From Euryarchaeota archaeon UBA128 (GTDB taxonomy: Archaea; Thermoplasmatota; Poseidoniia; Poseidoniales; Poseidoniaceae): a stretch of 18,244 bases of DNA. The stretch spans positions 1,803-20,046 of the forward strand of contig DALZ01000134.1 of the NCBI GenBank assembly GCA_002496955.1, in the 5' to 3' direction. Position numbers and translations under genes: made by a program. Within the stretch, counting starts at the first letter, position 1; each line of letters begins with the position of its first letter. The notes under the pieces are model-generated. The model ran no database searches and was not told the origin of the DNA. It saw only the letters and a program-made list of their open reading frames with translations. This document shows, one piece after another, positions 7,000 to 14,948 of the stretch.

Positions 7000-9465
7000 A
7001 TGCGCAGATTAGTATTGATTGCAATACTGCTGGTTTGTAGCATAAACCCAATTGTTGAAAATGGCTCAGCCGAGAAGCAAGGCAACCAAAGTGGCCTAGA
7101 GGTAATTGCGCAAACTGATTACATCATTCATTTGGGCGAAACGATAGAGGCTTCAATAACCGTTAGAAACCTTGAACAAGATGCAACAGAGATTGAGTTT
7201 GATTACCATTTACCTAACGAAATATCGATTGCAAATTTGCCAAATGAATTCTACCTTGAATCAAATCAAATCCGACAATTCAGATTTTATTTTACATGCA
7301 GCGAATTTGCCGACTACAAATCCGTTATAGCCAATGTGAATATCACAGAAAAATCCAACCCCGGTGTAGTTTATTCGAACGATTTCACTCTGGTCATTTC
7401 AAAGGAATCAGACCTAAGGTATGGGGTTGACGACAACTCAGAGTTTGTTGTAGACCCCGGAATAAGAACCAATTTAGCAGTCAATGTAACAAATTTCGGA
7501 ATGTTCGACGACGAGGTCTCATTTTCAGTTGTTACTAATTCTAACTGGGGATGGGGGTGGGACATGGCGCTTGTAGAGGACGGTAAGGCACTAGAGAGTT
7601 TGCTTACAGGTGAATTAAAATTTATCAGAATGTGGATTGACATCCCAAAAGTAATTGATTCAAGCCCCCTGTACCTAACTGGCCCAACCTTTTCATTATT
7701 AGCAACATCAAGCCTAGATTCTAGAACTGTCAGTTGGAGTTTTTCATTACTTATGTCAGAATTTAGTAATGTAACTTTAGATAGTTCTGATGATTTTCTA
7801 TCGCTTGACCCTGATTCAAATGATCGCATACCAATAACAGTCAGAAATTCTGGAAATGTAGAGAATTTATTGAGTTTAGAACTGCAGATTATCGATGACT
7901 TGGGGAACACATTATCAGAGCCATCGGAAACAGATCGCATCATCTATGACGGCTGGATTATTGCGATCTTTGGTGGTTATGAAGACGAGACAGTCCAACC
8001 AGCAGAAAGGAGAACTTTTGAAATCGGTTTTCAATCCCCGAACGAAAACTCTGGTGAGTTACGTGTGAGAGTCAAAGTCATTCCAAGTGGTGCAAATAAT
8101 CGAGCCATAAATGTCGATTTGACTAGTGTAGTTTCCTTGAATCGTGAGTTAGCAACCGAATTAATATCAAGTGATTGCGAGATTCTACCGAGCCAAAGTT
8201 GCAACCCAAAGTTTCGCATATACAATAATGGTAACTTTGCCGACCAAGTCACCTTAACACCTACACGGGTACCGGAGTTTGTAAATTTGGATTTTAACCT
8301 GACATCATTAGAAATTGCAAAAAATTCTTTTGTTGACATAGACGACTTAGTAGTTACCGCCGAACAGGAAGTGGCAGCGTTTACTTTTGACCAAATTATC
8401 ATTCAAATCTCACTATTAAACTCAGAGGAAGAGGCAAAAACTATTGTCATAGATGTGGTTATAGAAGCGATGAACGAATGGTCGAAGCAGGGACTAGTCA
8501 CTGAAACTGACTCACTAGGAAGATTCAATATTGCTATGACTTTGAGAAACGACGGCAATGCGGAAGATGGAATAATTGTGCAGTTGCAGTGTTCCCATTA
8601 CACTACCATGACCTTGATTCCACCAACTGATTCAATCACTGAAGAAGATGTTGCATTTCCTCGTTCATTTGTCATAAACGGCATTGAGTTCGGTGACAAC
8701 TTTACCATAAGGGCTTGGGCAGAAATACCAAAACAACAAACGAGTAACGGAACGATGTATCTCAACATAACAATTAGGTCAAACCTCGCTCCGGATGAAC
8801 CGATTTCTTTCGCTACAAGTGTTGATTATTTAGGGTCATCATGGCAGAGTAATGATGATGATTCTAGTAAGAACGATCTTGCCAAGAGTGTTGCATACGC
8901 TTTCAGTATACTTAATTCATGGAAATGGATTATAATATCAATCATGGTGTCCTGTGTTATTGTGGGTAAAGCCTATCGGGATAGAAAATATCGGTTACAA
9001 AACACAATTGATTGGCATCAAGAAGCCAATAGAACCGAGAGCAAACCTGTTGACGACTGGATGGCAAAATTTAGCCGTGAAGAGCGCCCAACAGTTGAGG
9101 ATTCTGCGCCACAAATACCAGCTGAACAATTTAAACTTGGATTCAAACAAAAATCGCCAGGTGTAAAACCTGTTGCTACACCGGTTGATGAGCGATTGCG
9201 AGACGCAGCAGCATTAGTCTTAGATACTCATGACAAGACTAATGTTATAGAGGAAGCCGACACATTGCTAGAATCAATAAACGTTGATGGGATAAACTCG
9301 ATACCGCAAGAAAATACCAAACTGACTAGCCAAGATTATGTCCCTAGTAGGACCAACCGGAACGACCCCCAGATGCTACTCAATAACGCTACCAAATCGG
9401 AAGACCATGTTAAAAGTGTTCCGTTACCCGATGAGCCAAATGCCGTGGATGACCTAGATTTTTGA
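7000..9465 (+). CDS. Large single-pass surface protein with repeated Ig/NEW3-like domains and a cytoplasmic tail
   Basis: An 821-residue protein that I recognise only by architecture. Residues 1-24 are a signal peptide (MRRLVLIAILLVCS...ENGSA) with no lipobox. Residues about 30-640 are beta-rich, with several motifs of the COG1470/NEW3 or CARDB type: IEASITVRNLEQDATEIEF, NLAVNVTNFGMFDDEVSF, RIPITVRNSGNVENLLSL, NPKFRIYNNGNFADQVTL, NIAMTLRNDGNAEDGIIV. These are tandem Ig-like modules ending in an N-rich/G-N turn. There are many N-x-S/T sequons. One membrane helix (about 642-661, WKWIIISIMVSCVIVGKAYR) is followed by basic residues and a 155-residue low-complexity acidic tail that should be cytoplasmic. 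It probably acts in the cell envelope or in surface binding. rnhB starts 6 bases after its stop. Confidence 0.85.
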   Translation: MRRLVLIAILLVCSINPIVENGSAEKQGNQSGLEVIAQTDYIIHLGETIEASITVRNLEQDATEIEFDYHLPNEISIANLPNEFYLESNQIRQFRFYFTCSEFADYKSVIANVNITEKSNPGVVYSNDFTLVISKESDLRYGVDDNSEFVVDPGIRTNLAVNVTNFGMFDDEVSFSVVTNSNWGWGWDMALVEDGKALESLLTGELKFIRMWIDIPKVIDSSPLYLTGPTFSLLATSSLDSRTVSWSFSLLMSEFSNVTLDSSDDFLSLDPDSNDRIPITVRNSGNVENLLSLELQIIDDLGNTLSEPSETDRIIYDGWIIAIFGGYEDETVQPAERRTFEIGFQSPNENSGELRVRVKVIPSGANNRAINVDLTSVVSLNRELATELISSDCEILPSQSCNPKFRIYNNGNFADQVTLTPTRVPEFVNLDFNLTSLEIAKNSFVDIDDLVVTAEQEVAAFTFDQIIIQISLLNSEEEAKTIVIDVVIEAMNEWSKQGLVTETDSLGRFNIAMTLRNDGNAEDGIIVQLQCSHYTTMTLIPPTDSITEEDVAFPRSFVINGIEFGDNFTIRAWAEIPKQQTSNGTMYLNITIRSNLAPDEPISFATSVDYLGSSWQSNDDDSSKNDLAKSVAYAFSILNSWKWIIISIMVSCVIVGKAYRDRKYRLQNTIDWHQEANRTESKPVDDWMAKFSREERPTVEDSAPQIPAEQFKLGFKQKSPGVKPVATPVDERLRDAAALVLDTHDKTNVIEEADTLLESINVDGINSIPQENTKLTSQDYVPSRTNRNDPQMLLNNATKSEDHVKSVPLPDEPNAVDDLDF

Positions 9466-9471
9466 GATAAT

Positions 9472-10191
9472 ATGTTAGTTATTGGCGTAGACGAGGCAGG
9501 TAGAGGTCCTGTGATTGGCCCTTTGGTGGTATGTAGCGTTGCCATACCATCTAAGGACGAAAAATTATTGCTCGATATGGGGGTGAAAGATTCAAAATAT
9601 TTGTCAGCCAAAAAACGTCAAAACATTCATTCATGGTTCATGGAGAATTATCAGACAATGGGCTGGAATTATTCAATCACCTACGGTAAACCCGAACAAA
9701 TCGATGAGGCTGTTTATCAAAATGGCCTCAATTTATTAGAGTGCCAATTGTTTGCTGAAAGCATAAACAGGTTAAACATTCAGAATAAATTACCTACATC
9801 AATCATTTGCGATGCCTGTGATGTAGATGAGGTTAGATTCACACGCAGAGTTGCGCAGTCAATAGAAAGTTGGCCGTGGAATAACTCACAAATTAACAGC
9901 TACCACAAAGCCGATGACCAATTTCTAGTTGTTGGCCTAGCTAGTATATTGGCAAAGCAAGCCAGAGATAAGGCTATTCAAGATATACAGGAAACCCTAG
10001 ATTTCCCAATTGGTTCGGGATATCCCAGTGATGCAATCACTATTGCCGCTGTACATTCTATGATTGACCCAGTGCCACACGAACAGCTCCGTTGGTCTTG
10101 GTCGACTGTTGAGCGTATTTGGAAGGAAAACCACTCAACTAACGTGCCGATTAGAACCATCACTAATGGCCAACAGAAAACGCTGTTTTGA
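9472..10191 (+). CDS. rnhB: Ribonuclease HII
   Basis: A 239-residue RNase HII, which cleaves RNA in RNA-DNA hybrids and removes single ribonucleotides misincorporated in DNA. Family motifs are clear: GVDEAGRGPVIGPLVV (Asp7, Glu8), KDSKYLSAKKR (39-49), IICDACD (Asp114) and HKADDQFLVVGLASILAKQARD (Asp148). These supply the four acidic metal ligands. The usual GSGYPSD motif is present (IGSGYPSD). The extreme C-terminus, GQQKTLF (233-239), resembles a short PCNA-interacting peptide. The ATG at 9472 is the only sensible start, since Val-Ile-Gly-Val-Asp must sit near residue 5. It follows the surface-protein gene by 6 bases, so the two are probably co-transcribed, although no functional link is evident. 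Confidence 0.97.
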   Translation: MLVIGVDEAGRGPVIGPLVVCSVAIPSKDEKLLLDMGVKDSKYLSAKKRQNIHSWFMENYQTMGWNYSITYGKPEQIDEAVYQNGLNLLECQLFAESINRLNIQNKLPTSIICDACDVDEVRFTRRVAQSIESWPWNNSQINSYHKADDQFLVVGLASILAKQARDKAIQDIQETLDFPIGSGYPSDAITIAAVHSMIDPVPHEQLRWSWSTVERIWKENHSTNVPIRTITNGQQKTLF

Positions 10192-10235
10192 CCATTCAAT
10201 TGATGAAGTATCGACCATAGGGTCACTTGTTTGCC

Positions 10236-11948
10236 ATGGATTGGTCACCGGATAAAGAAACCGAAACAATGCTGTGGCACATGGCCATCCAAAACGCAAT
10301 TGAATACTCGGGAAAAGCCGTTCCCGGTTCGGTAATTGGTCGAATAATGAGTATTCGTCAAGACCTGCGTAAACATGGAAAAATACTCAGTCCACTTATC
10401 GCTCAGAAGGTTGCTCAGGCAAATACTCTGGCGGTTGAGGAAGGGTTGGAACACCTACGTCAAATTCTGGAGGAGCAAGCACCTGAGCTACTGATTGAGA
10501 GAGAAAAGCAAGCACGTCGTGTTGGATTACCAGAGTTGGTCAATGCTGAGAAAGGCAAGGTTGTGTTACGCTTCGCTCCAAACCCTAACGGACCGCTATC
10601 ATTCGGTCACGCTAGAGGTCTGGTAATCAATGGAGAATATGCCAAGAATTACAATGGCGAACTAATTCTGAGATTTGATGACACCGATACTACAGTTAAA
10701 CCACCATTGATTGAAGCATACGATAACATTCAGGATGAGGCTGAGTGGATTCTGGGCTATAAACCACATCGAATAGTGATAGCAAGTGATAGGATTGGCA
10801 TTTACTATGAACATGTTGAATTGATGCTTGATGGTGAATTCGGTTATGTGTGCACATGCAGCGCTGAGCAGTTTAGGGAGTATCGAATCAATAAATCGAA
10901 TTGCCCATGCAGAACTAATAATAAATTGAAAAATCAAAGTCTATGGACAAAAATGCTCGACGGAGGTTTTAGACCAGGGGAAGCAGTCGTTCGGGTCAAA
11001 ACCGACATGAGTCTGAAAAATCCTGCTCTCCGAGATTGGCCGGCCTTAAGGATACAAGATACTGTGAAAAATCCTCATCCCCGACCAGAGGTTGGCTCTA
11101 AGTATAGGGTTTGGCCGTTGCTTGATTTCCAGAGCGCTGTTGAGGATCATCTGCAAGGGGTAACCCACATCATCAGAGGTAAGGACCTGATGGACTCAAC
11201 CCGAAAACAAACGCTATTGTACGCACATTTTGGTTGGCAATATCCCGAAACCATGTATTGGGGAAGAGTCAAAGTTCACGAATGGGGAGGTTTCTCAACA
11301 TCGCAAATGCGTAAAGAAATCGAATCTGGCAGATATACTGGTTGGTCAGACCCTCGGCTGCCAACAATTGCTGGACTAAGCGGTCGTGGTATTCAAGCGG
11401 ACGCACTGAGGAATTTTTGGCTAGAACTAGGCATCACACAAAAGGACATTGCTGTGCCACTAGCCTCATTGTACTCACACAACATCAAAACTATTGATGA
11501 CGATGCACCACGAATAGCCTTTGTAAGGAATCCAGTTGCCATAAGTTTGGTTGGTATCGAAATGGATGAAATTAACATCCCCACTCATCCAAACAATCTT
11601 ACTTTGGGCCACAGGACTATCAATTTAGCTGAATCATTGGTCTATGTCGAAGAAAGCGATTTAGCCACCAATAAACTACGCTTGAAGGAATTTGGTGATT
11701 TTGATCTCGATGGACATCAGGCTAAATTCATTGCCTCAGAGCGAACTGACAACAGGAAAATTGTTCATTGGGTTTCGGAGGAAAGTTCGACAGAAGCGAG
11801 TATATTGATGGTCATAAATGATGAACTAACCTATACCGCCGGTAGATTGGAACTGCACAACTTGATGCCTAATACTCCTGTTCAATTGGAAAGAATTGGC
11901 TATGGGATTATAACAGAAGATAATCAAGTAAAATTTACTCATAATTAG
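10236..11948 (+). CDS. gltX: Glutamyl-tRNA synthetase, archaeal type
   Basis: A class I synthetase charging tRNA-Glu, 570 residues from the ATG at 10236; an in-frame TTG at 10227 would add only three residues. The archaeal/eukaryotic N-terminal helical extension (about 1-105) precedes the Rossmann core. RFAPNPNGPLSFGHARG (112-128) carries the HIGH-equivalent GHAR. LRFDDTDT (145-152) binds substrate. Cys206, Cys208, Cys223 and Cys225 (CTC...CPC) form a zinc-binding loop as in archaeal GluRS. VEDHLQGVTHIIRGKDLMDS is the conserved tRNA acceptor/active-site region. The KMSKS-equivalent reads FSTSQMR (352-358), with Gln356 where Lys is usual. The C-terminal beta-barrels bind the anticodon. GluRS rather than GlnRS is supported by archaeal distribution and the zinc motif. 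Confidence 0.96.
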   Translation: MDWSPDKETETMLWHMAIQNAIEYSGKAVPGSVIGRIMSIRQDLRKHGKILSPLIAQKVAQANTLAVEEGLEHLRQILEEQAPELLIEREKQARRVGLPELVNAEKGKVVLRFAPNPNGPLSFGHARGLVINGEYAKNYNGELILRFDDTDTTVKPPLIEAYDNIQDEAEWILGYKPHRIVIASDRIGIYYEHVELMLDGEFGYVCTCSAEQFREYRINKSNCPCRTNNKLKNQSLWTKMLDGGFRPGEAVVRVKTDMSLKNPALRDWPALRIQDTVKNPHPRPEVGSKYRVWPLLDFQSAVEDHLQGVTHIIRGKDLMDSTRKQTLLYAHFGWQYPETMYWGRVKVHEWGGFSTSQMRKEIESGRYTGWSDPRLPTIAGLSGRGIQADALRNFWLELGITQKDIAVPLASLYSHNIKTIDDDAPRIAFVRNPVAISLVGIEMDEINIPTHPNNLTLGHRTINLAESLVYVEESDLATNKLRLKEFGDFDLDGHQAKFIASERTDNRKIVHWVSEESSTEASILMVINDELTYTAGRLELHNLMPNTPVQLERIGYGIITEDNQVKFTHN

Positions 11949-11983
11949 TAAGTATCAAATCTTTCACCATCTAGGGTCATCTG

Positions 11984-12403
11984 ATGCCAACCGAAGGCAA
12001 GACTGTTGCAGAATTAGACCTTGATGATGAGCACATAACTGCTGGTATAGAAGATACCTTACAAGAAGCTGCAAGAAGATTGCTCTCAGTCCCAGGTGGA
12101 ATTTTAATCGTTTTATCTGACGATGCTAAAGTTAGAGGAGTGATTGGCTACAAGCAGCTGCTGATGGCCATTGACAAAGAAATAGATACAAAGTCAGCGA
12201 AATGTGGTGAATATATGGAAATGGATTTTTTGGAAATACGGTTAACCGATGACATATCCGACGTATTAGAAAAAATTAGACAACGTTCACCACAAGCAGT
12301 TGTTGCTGTAGATAATAATGGTGATTTCAGTGGTTATTTCTCTCCGTCGGATTATCAACAGAGCAGGAAGATTGTCCGCTCTCTAAAAAATCTTAAATTA
12401 TAA
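11984..12403 (+). CDS. Small CBS-domain (Bateman module) protein
   Basis: 139 residues. Two CBS-like units can be traced. The first covers about 8-68: ITAGIEDTLQEAARRLLSVPGGILIVLSDD, then VRGVIGYKQLLMAI. The second covers about 70-137: YMEMDFLEIRLTDDISDVLEKI, then AVVAVDNNGDFSGYFSPSDY. Each ends in the characteristic 'x-G-hydrophobic...D/K-hydrophobic' turn. Such stand-alone pairs bind adenine nucleotides or SAM and act as sensors, often with a partner protein. There is no fused enzymatic domain, so the partner is not identifiable here. The gene starts 35 bases after gltX and ends with TAA directly abutting the stop of the converging gene. Confidence 0.85.
   Translation: MPTEGKTVAELDLDDEHITAGIEDTLQEAARRLLSVPGGILIVLSDDAKVRGVIGYKQLLMAIDKEIDTKSAKCGEYMEMDFLEIRLTDDISDVLEKIRQRSPQAVVAVDNNGDFSGYFSPSDYQQSRKIVRSLKNLKL
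12385..12390 (-). terminator. T-tract terminator candidate for the zinc-ribbon membrane protein gene
   Basis: The minus strand has six T in a row about 14-19 bases past the stop of the minus-strand gene, inside the last codons of the CBS gene. Archaeal RNA polymerase terminates at oligo-T tracts in the non-template strand, so this is the first plausible stop for that transcript. Confidence 0.35.
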
Positions 12404-14473
12404 TCAACCAACGATTTTTATGGTTTTTCCGCAACCTGAACATGCAACTTTCAATGGCCTCTCATCACTGAGAATAGGAATTTTAGTTTGACAGGATGGA
12501 CAGTTTACTGATGGAATACTAACCTCAAGAGTTGATTGAGGACTACCATCAACTTGCGGCTTTTCAGATTTTTTCGCTCGGCGAGGGCTTACCAAGCCAG
12601 TTACTATCCACAGCAGTGTGGCGCCACCAGAACCAGCGAAAACAAATATTGGTGGGTAAGAAAATAAGTAGATTAATGCCACAATGGGCAATAATACCAA
12701 TTCTAGCCACAGAAATCTTCGGTGTTTGTTTTTGGTAATTGAGAATGCACTAAACAGGCCAAACAGAACTATTATTGAGGTAATAATTGTTAATGGCATT
12801 GGAGCAAACAGAAGGTTGTCATTTGGTTGAATTAATATCGTATAAACCTCGTCTAAACCTGTAGAAGCTGCCTCAATGCTAATGGTTTCCCCCCATGGAT
12901 ATCTGGAGTGTGAAAAAGATAAGTAATCCGATTCTAACATTTCTGAACTACCAAATGAGGTCAATACGGAGGATTTTGCTTCAACAGTTATCGAATAATC
13001 TTGCCACAGGGGTGTAGTTTGAGTGAGGGTGAAACTTCTCAATAACTCGAACTGTTGCCCGCTAGTAAGTGTTTGAAGTGTTGAAAAAGTCAGCGTAAGC
13101 GGATGATTTACAACCCTATTCTCACCTAACAAGTCTACTGATATAGAGATTGTATCAAATTCTGCTGAGTCACCAATCAGTTCATTGCTTAGCAATTGCA
13201 TGCCGTTCACATCGCTCATGTAAGTCCTGTAACGGGTTTTCATTTCTCTCTCAAACTGCTCTTTTTCGACATTTTCTATATTTCTACTTTCACGATCATC
13301 ACTACTAACACCACCGGGGCTCCAACCAAACAGTACCGAGTTTGTAGATAAATCGGTATCACCAATATGGTCCATCCCCCACCGCATCCAAAATGCCATT
13401 TCCCCGTCTATTTCCAGAATCGTGGTTTTTGCCATTTTTAGTTCACCATCGTCACTTGATAAATCTATCAACTGCGTAATAGCCAACGGGCTACCTTCGC
13501 CGCTAGTGCGTAATGGTTCATCTGCTGGGTAGAATGTTCCGGTGCCGCCTCCAGTGTCGGTGACTTCAATGGTGAATTGAGTTGAACCTTCTATAACCGG
13601 CCCGTTAGATTGAAAATTGAGTCTTATTGAAACCTGAATATTGTTTAAACCGCTTGCAGCATCAACCCATGTCCAAGTAACCACAATAGAATCACCTCTT
13701 GAAGTTTCTATTGGGTCTCCGGTGATTTTTATGCCATCAACAAACATCTCTATTGATTCGGAATATGCTAGGGCATCAATTCCAAAGGGAGAATCTATGA
13801 CTGCTGAAAGGTAAATATCACCACCCTCTACCTGAGGGTTGTCAATTGACAACTCCATCAGCGGTATTTCTGCTGACATGCTGGAGGGATATTCGGTGGA
13901 CCCCCAAAGAAATTCAAGCTTTGCATCGCCACCAGGGACTGTGAATACGACCGAACGAGCACTGAGTTCCAACTCAATTTCACTCGAGGCTGAGACAGAC
14001 ATTTGTTCGACTGGAATCGCAAATTCAATTTGCCCTTCGCCTTGACCTAATACTGACGATTCTAAGTTGGTAGAATCAGAGAAAATTTGTGAGCCAATTT
14101 TAACACTTGCAGTAGCATTAATCTGAGCACCTCCCGCATCACTGACACGATAATTTATCACCAAATTCCAGGTTGATTCTGGAATTGAACCAGGCCAAAC
14201 TCGGCCAAAACTCCAAGTCCCGACCGTCTCTTGGGAAGTTATTGAATTGGTTATTTCTGCATTATCTCCATCATCATCAAGTAATTGAGAAAAAGGCGTT
14301 AGTTGACCTGTTGAACTACCTGTCATGTAAAGTTCGACGTTGTGCGCATCATCGCAACATACCACAGCGGTTTGAGCATTAGCAGAAGCGATTATACCCG
14401 ATGCGAATGGTATAGACACCATCACAAAAATAAGCACAAAGTGGACAAAGCGCCCTGAGTATCTACCCAACAC
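12404..14473 (-). CDS. Secreted-domain membrane protein with three C-terminal helices and a cytoplasmic zinc ribbon
   Basis: A 689-residue protein of no family I can name. It begins with GTG at 14473; TTG follows directly, and no closer ATG preserves the signal peptide. Residues 1-33 are a signal peptide ending ASANA. Mature residues start QTAVVCCDD, with a vicinal Cys pair near 38-39. Residues about 40-550 are beta-rich, Asp/Ser/Thr-rich ectodomain (for example ALAYSESIEMFVDG and SIVVTWTWVDAASGLNNIQVSI, both Ig-like). Three membrane helices (about 556-579, 585-606, 607-628) would place the C-terminus in the cytoplasm. There, Cys658, Cys661, Cys678 and Cys681 (CPSC...CSGC) form a zinc ribbon. 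It is the last gene of the minus block and abuts the CBS gene tail to tail. Confidence 0.85.
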   Translation of the reverse strand: MLGRYSGRFVHFVLIFVMVSIPFASGIIASANAQTAVVCCDDAHNVELYMTGSSTGQLTPFSQLLDDDGDNAEITNSITSQETVGTWSFGRVWPGSIPESTWNLVINYRVSDAGGAQINATASVKIGSQIFSDSTNLESSVLGQGEGQIEFAIPVEQMSVSASSEIELELSARSVVFTVPGGDAKLEFLWGSTEYPSSMSAEIPLMELSIDNPQVEGGDIYLSAVIDSPFGIDALAYSESIEMFVDGIKITGDPIETSRGDSIVVTWTWVDAASGLNNIQVSIRLNFQSNGPVIEGSTQFTIEVTDTGGGTGTFYPADEPLRTSGEGSPLAITQLIDLSSDDGELKMAKTTILEIDGEMAFWMRWGMDHIGDTDLSTNSVLFGWSPGGVSSDDRESRNIENVEKEQFEREMKTRYRTYMSDVNGMQLLSNELIGDSAEFDTISISVDLLGENRVVNHPLTLTFSTLQTLTSGQQFELLRSFTLTQTTPLWQDYSITVEAKSSVLTSFGSSEMLESDYLSFSHSRYPWGETISIEAASTGLDEVYTILIQPNDNLLFAPMPLTIITSIIVLFGLFSAFSITKNKHRRFLWLELVLLPIVALIYLFSYPPIFVFAGSGGATLLWIVTGLVSPRRAKKSEKPQVDGSPQSTLEVSIPSVNCPSCQTKIPILSDERPLKVACSGCGKTIKIVG
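12415..12428 (+). terminator. Double T-tract terminator candidate for the gltX-CBS transcript
   Basis: Two TTTTT runs (12415-12419 and 12424-12428) lie 12-25 bases past the CBS stop on the plus strand, within the antisense of the zinc-ribbon gene's final codons. This is a typical archaeal T-tract arrangement. The T-runs also encode Lys codons on the opposite strand, so they may be coincidental. Confidence 0.4.
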
Positions 14474-14497
14474 AGACCGACCAGTAACTTCTGCCTC

Positions 14498-14507
14498 ATA
14501 ATTTACT
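14498..14507 (-). promoter_or_regulatory. Putative TATA element for the zinc-ribbon membrane protein gene
   Basis: The minus strand reads GTAAATTATG about 25-34 bases before the GTG at 14473. This fits a leaderless archaeal promoter, and the preceding gene ends in a T-tract, so a new transcript starting here is reasonable. No Shine-Dalgarno motif is seen next to the GTG. Confidence 0.35.
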
Positions 14508-14545
14508 CTGTTGAGTGTGAGAATCGAGGCTGCTTTGTAGATAGA

Positions 14546-14554
14546 TAAGAAAAA
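14546..14554 (-). terminator. T-tract directly after the small helical protein gene
   Basis: The minus strand reads TTTTTCTTA immediately after the TGA stop at 14555. An oligo-T run directly past a stop codon is a plausible archaeal terminator for the arcS/rpsO-side transcript. No hairpin is required or seen. Confidence 0.4.
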
Positions 14555-14905
14555 TCACAGCGCTTTTTCCAATAGAGTTCCTAGTTCCTTCTCAAATAAC
14601 GACACAAGGGCTTCACCTACTTCCCCCTGAAGGTCCTCAGGTAGTAACCTTAGACCAAGGCGGGTTGCTGCGCGAGTGGCTTTTAATTCGGCATAAATTG
14701 AACGTGCTTTTGATTGAAAATAATATGATACAGCTTCCTTAATTTCAGCCTTTAATTCAGGGTCTGCTTCAACTTTGTTACGGATGTGTGACTTCAGTTC
14801 ATCCTTGACCAAATCTCTAAACGCTTCGATAACTAAATCTTCAGTAGACATCAAATCCTTGATTTGGTCTTTGATACTCCCCGTTAGCAAACGCTCTATG
14901 GCCAT
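14555..14905 (-). CDS. Small charged, all-helical protein of unknown function
   Basis: 116 residues from the ATG at 14905; a GTG at 14923 would add MLTRLP. Neither start has a clear Shine-Dalgarno site, so the choice is uncertain. The sequence is predicted to be helical throughout, with alternating Lys/Glu and Leu/Ile/Ala: ELKSHIRNKVEADPELKAEIKEAVSYY, then SIYAELKATRAATRLGLRLL, and a C-terminal amphipathic EALVSLFEKELGTLLEKAL. There is no signal peptide, cysteine or catalytic motif. It starts within about 45 bases of the DHH gene stop and is probably co-transcribed with rpsO and the DHH gene. In several archaea this neighbourhood holds KEOPS Pcc1 or ribosomal S3Ae, but this protein resembles neither. 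Coding status is supported by size, position and composition. Confidence 0.75.
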   Translation of the reverse strand: MAIERLLTGSIKDQIKDLMSTEDLVIEAFRDLVKDELKSHIRNKVEADPELKAEIKEAVSYYFQSKARSIYAELKATRAATRLGLRLLPEDLQGEVGEALVSLFEKELGTLLEKAL

Positions 14906-14948
14906 GGGTAGGCGAGTTAGCACTATGGTTTGAACTCATCGTCTATGA

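Noticed and set aside
7371..7943. Minus-strand 190-codon open frame inside the surface-protein gene
   Set aside because: It is wholly antisense to a gene with a signal peptide, repeats and membrane helix, and its translation has no recognisable motif and is Ser-rich, as expected of an antisense shadow.
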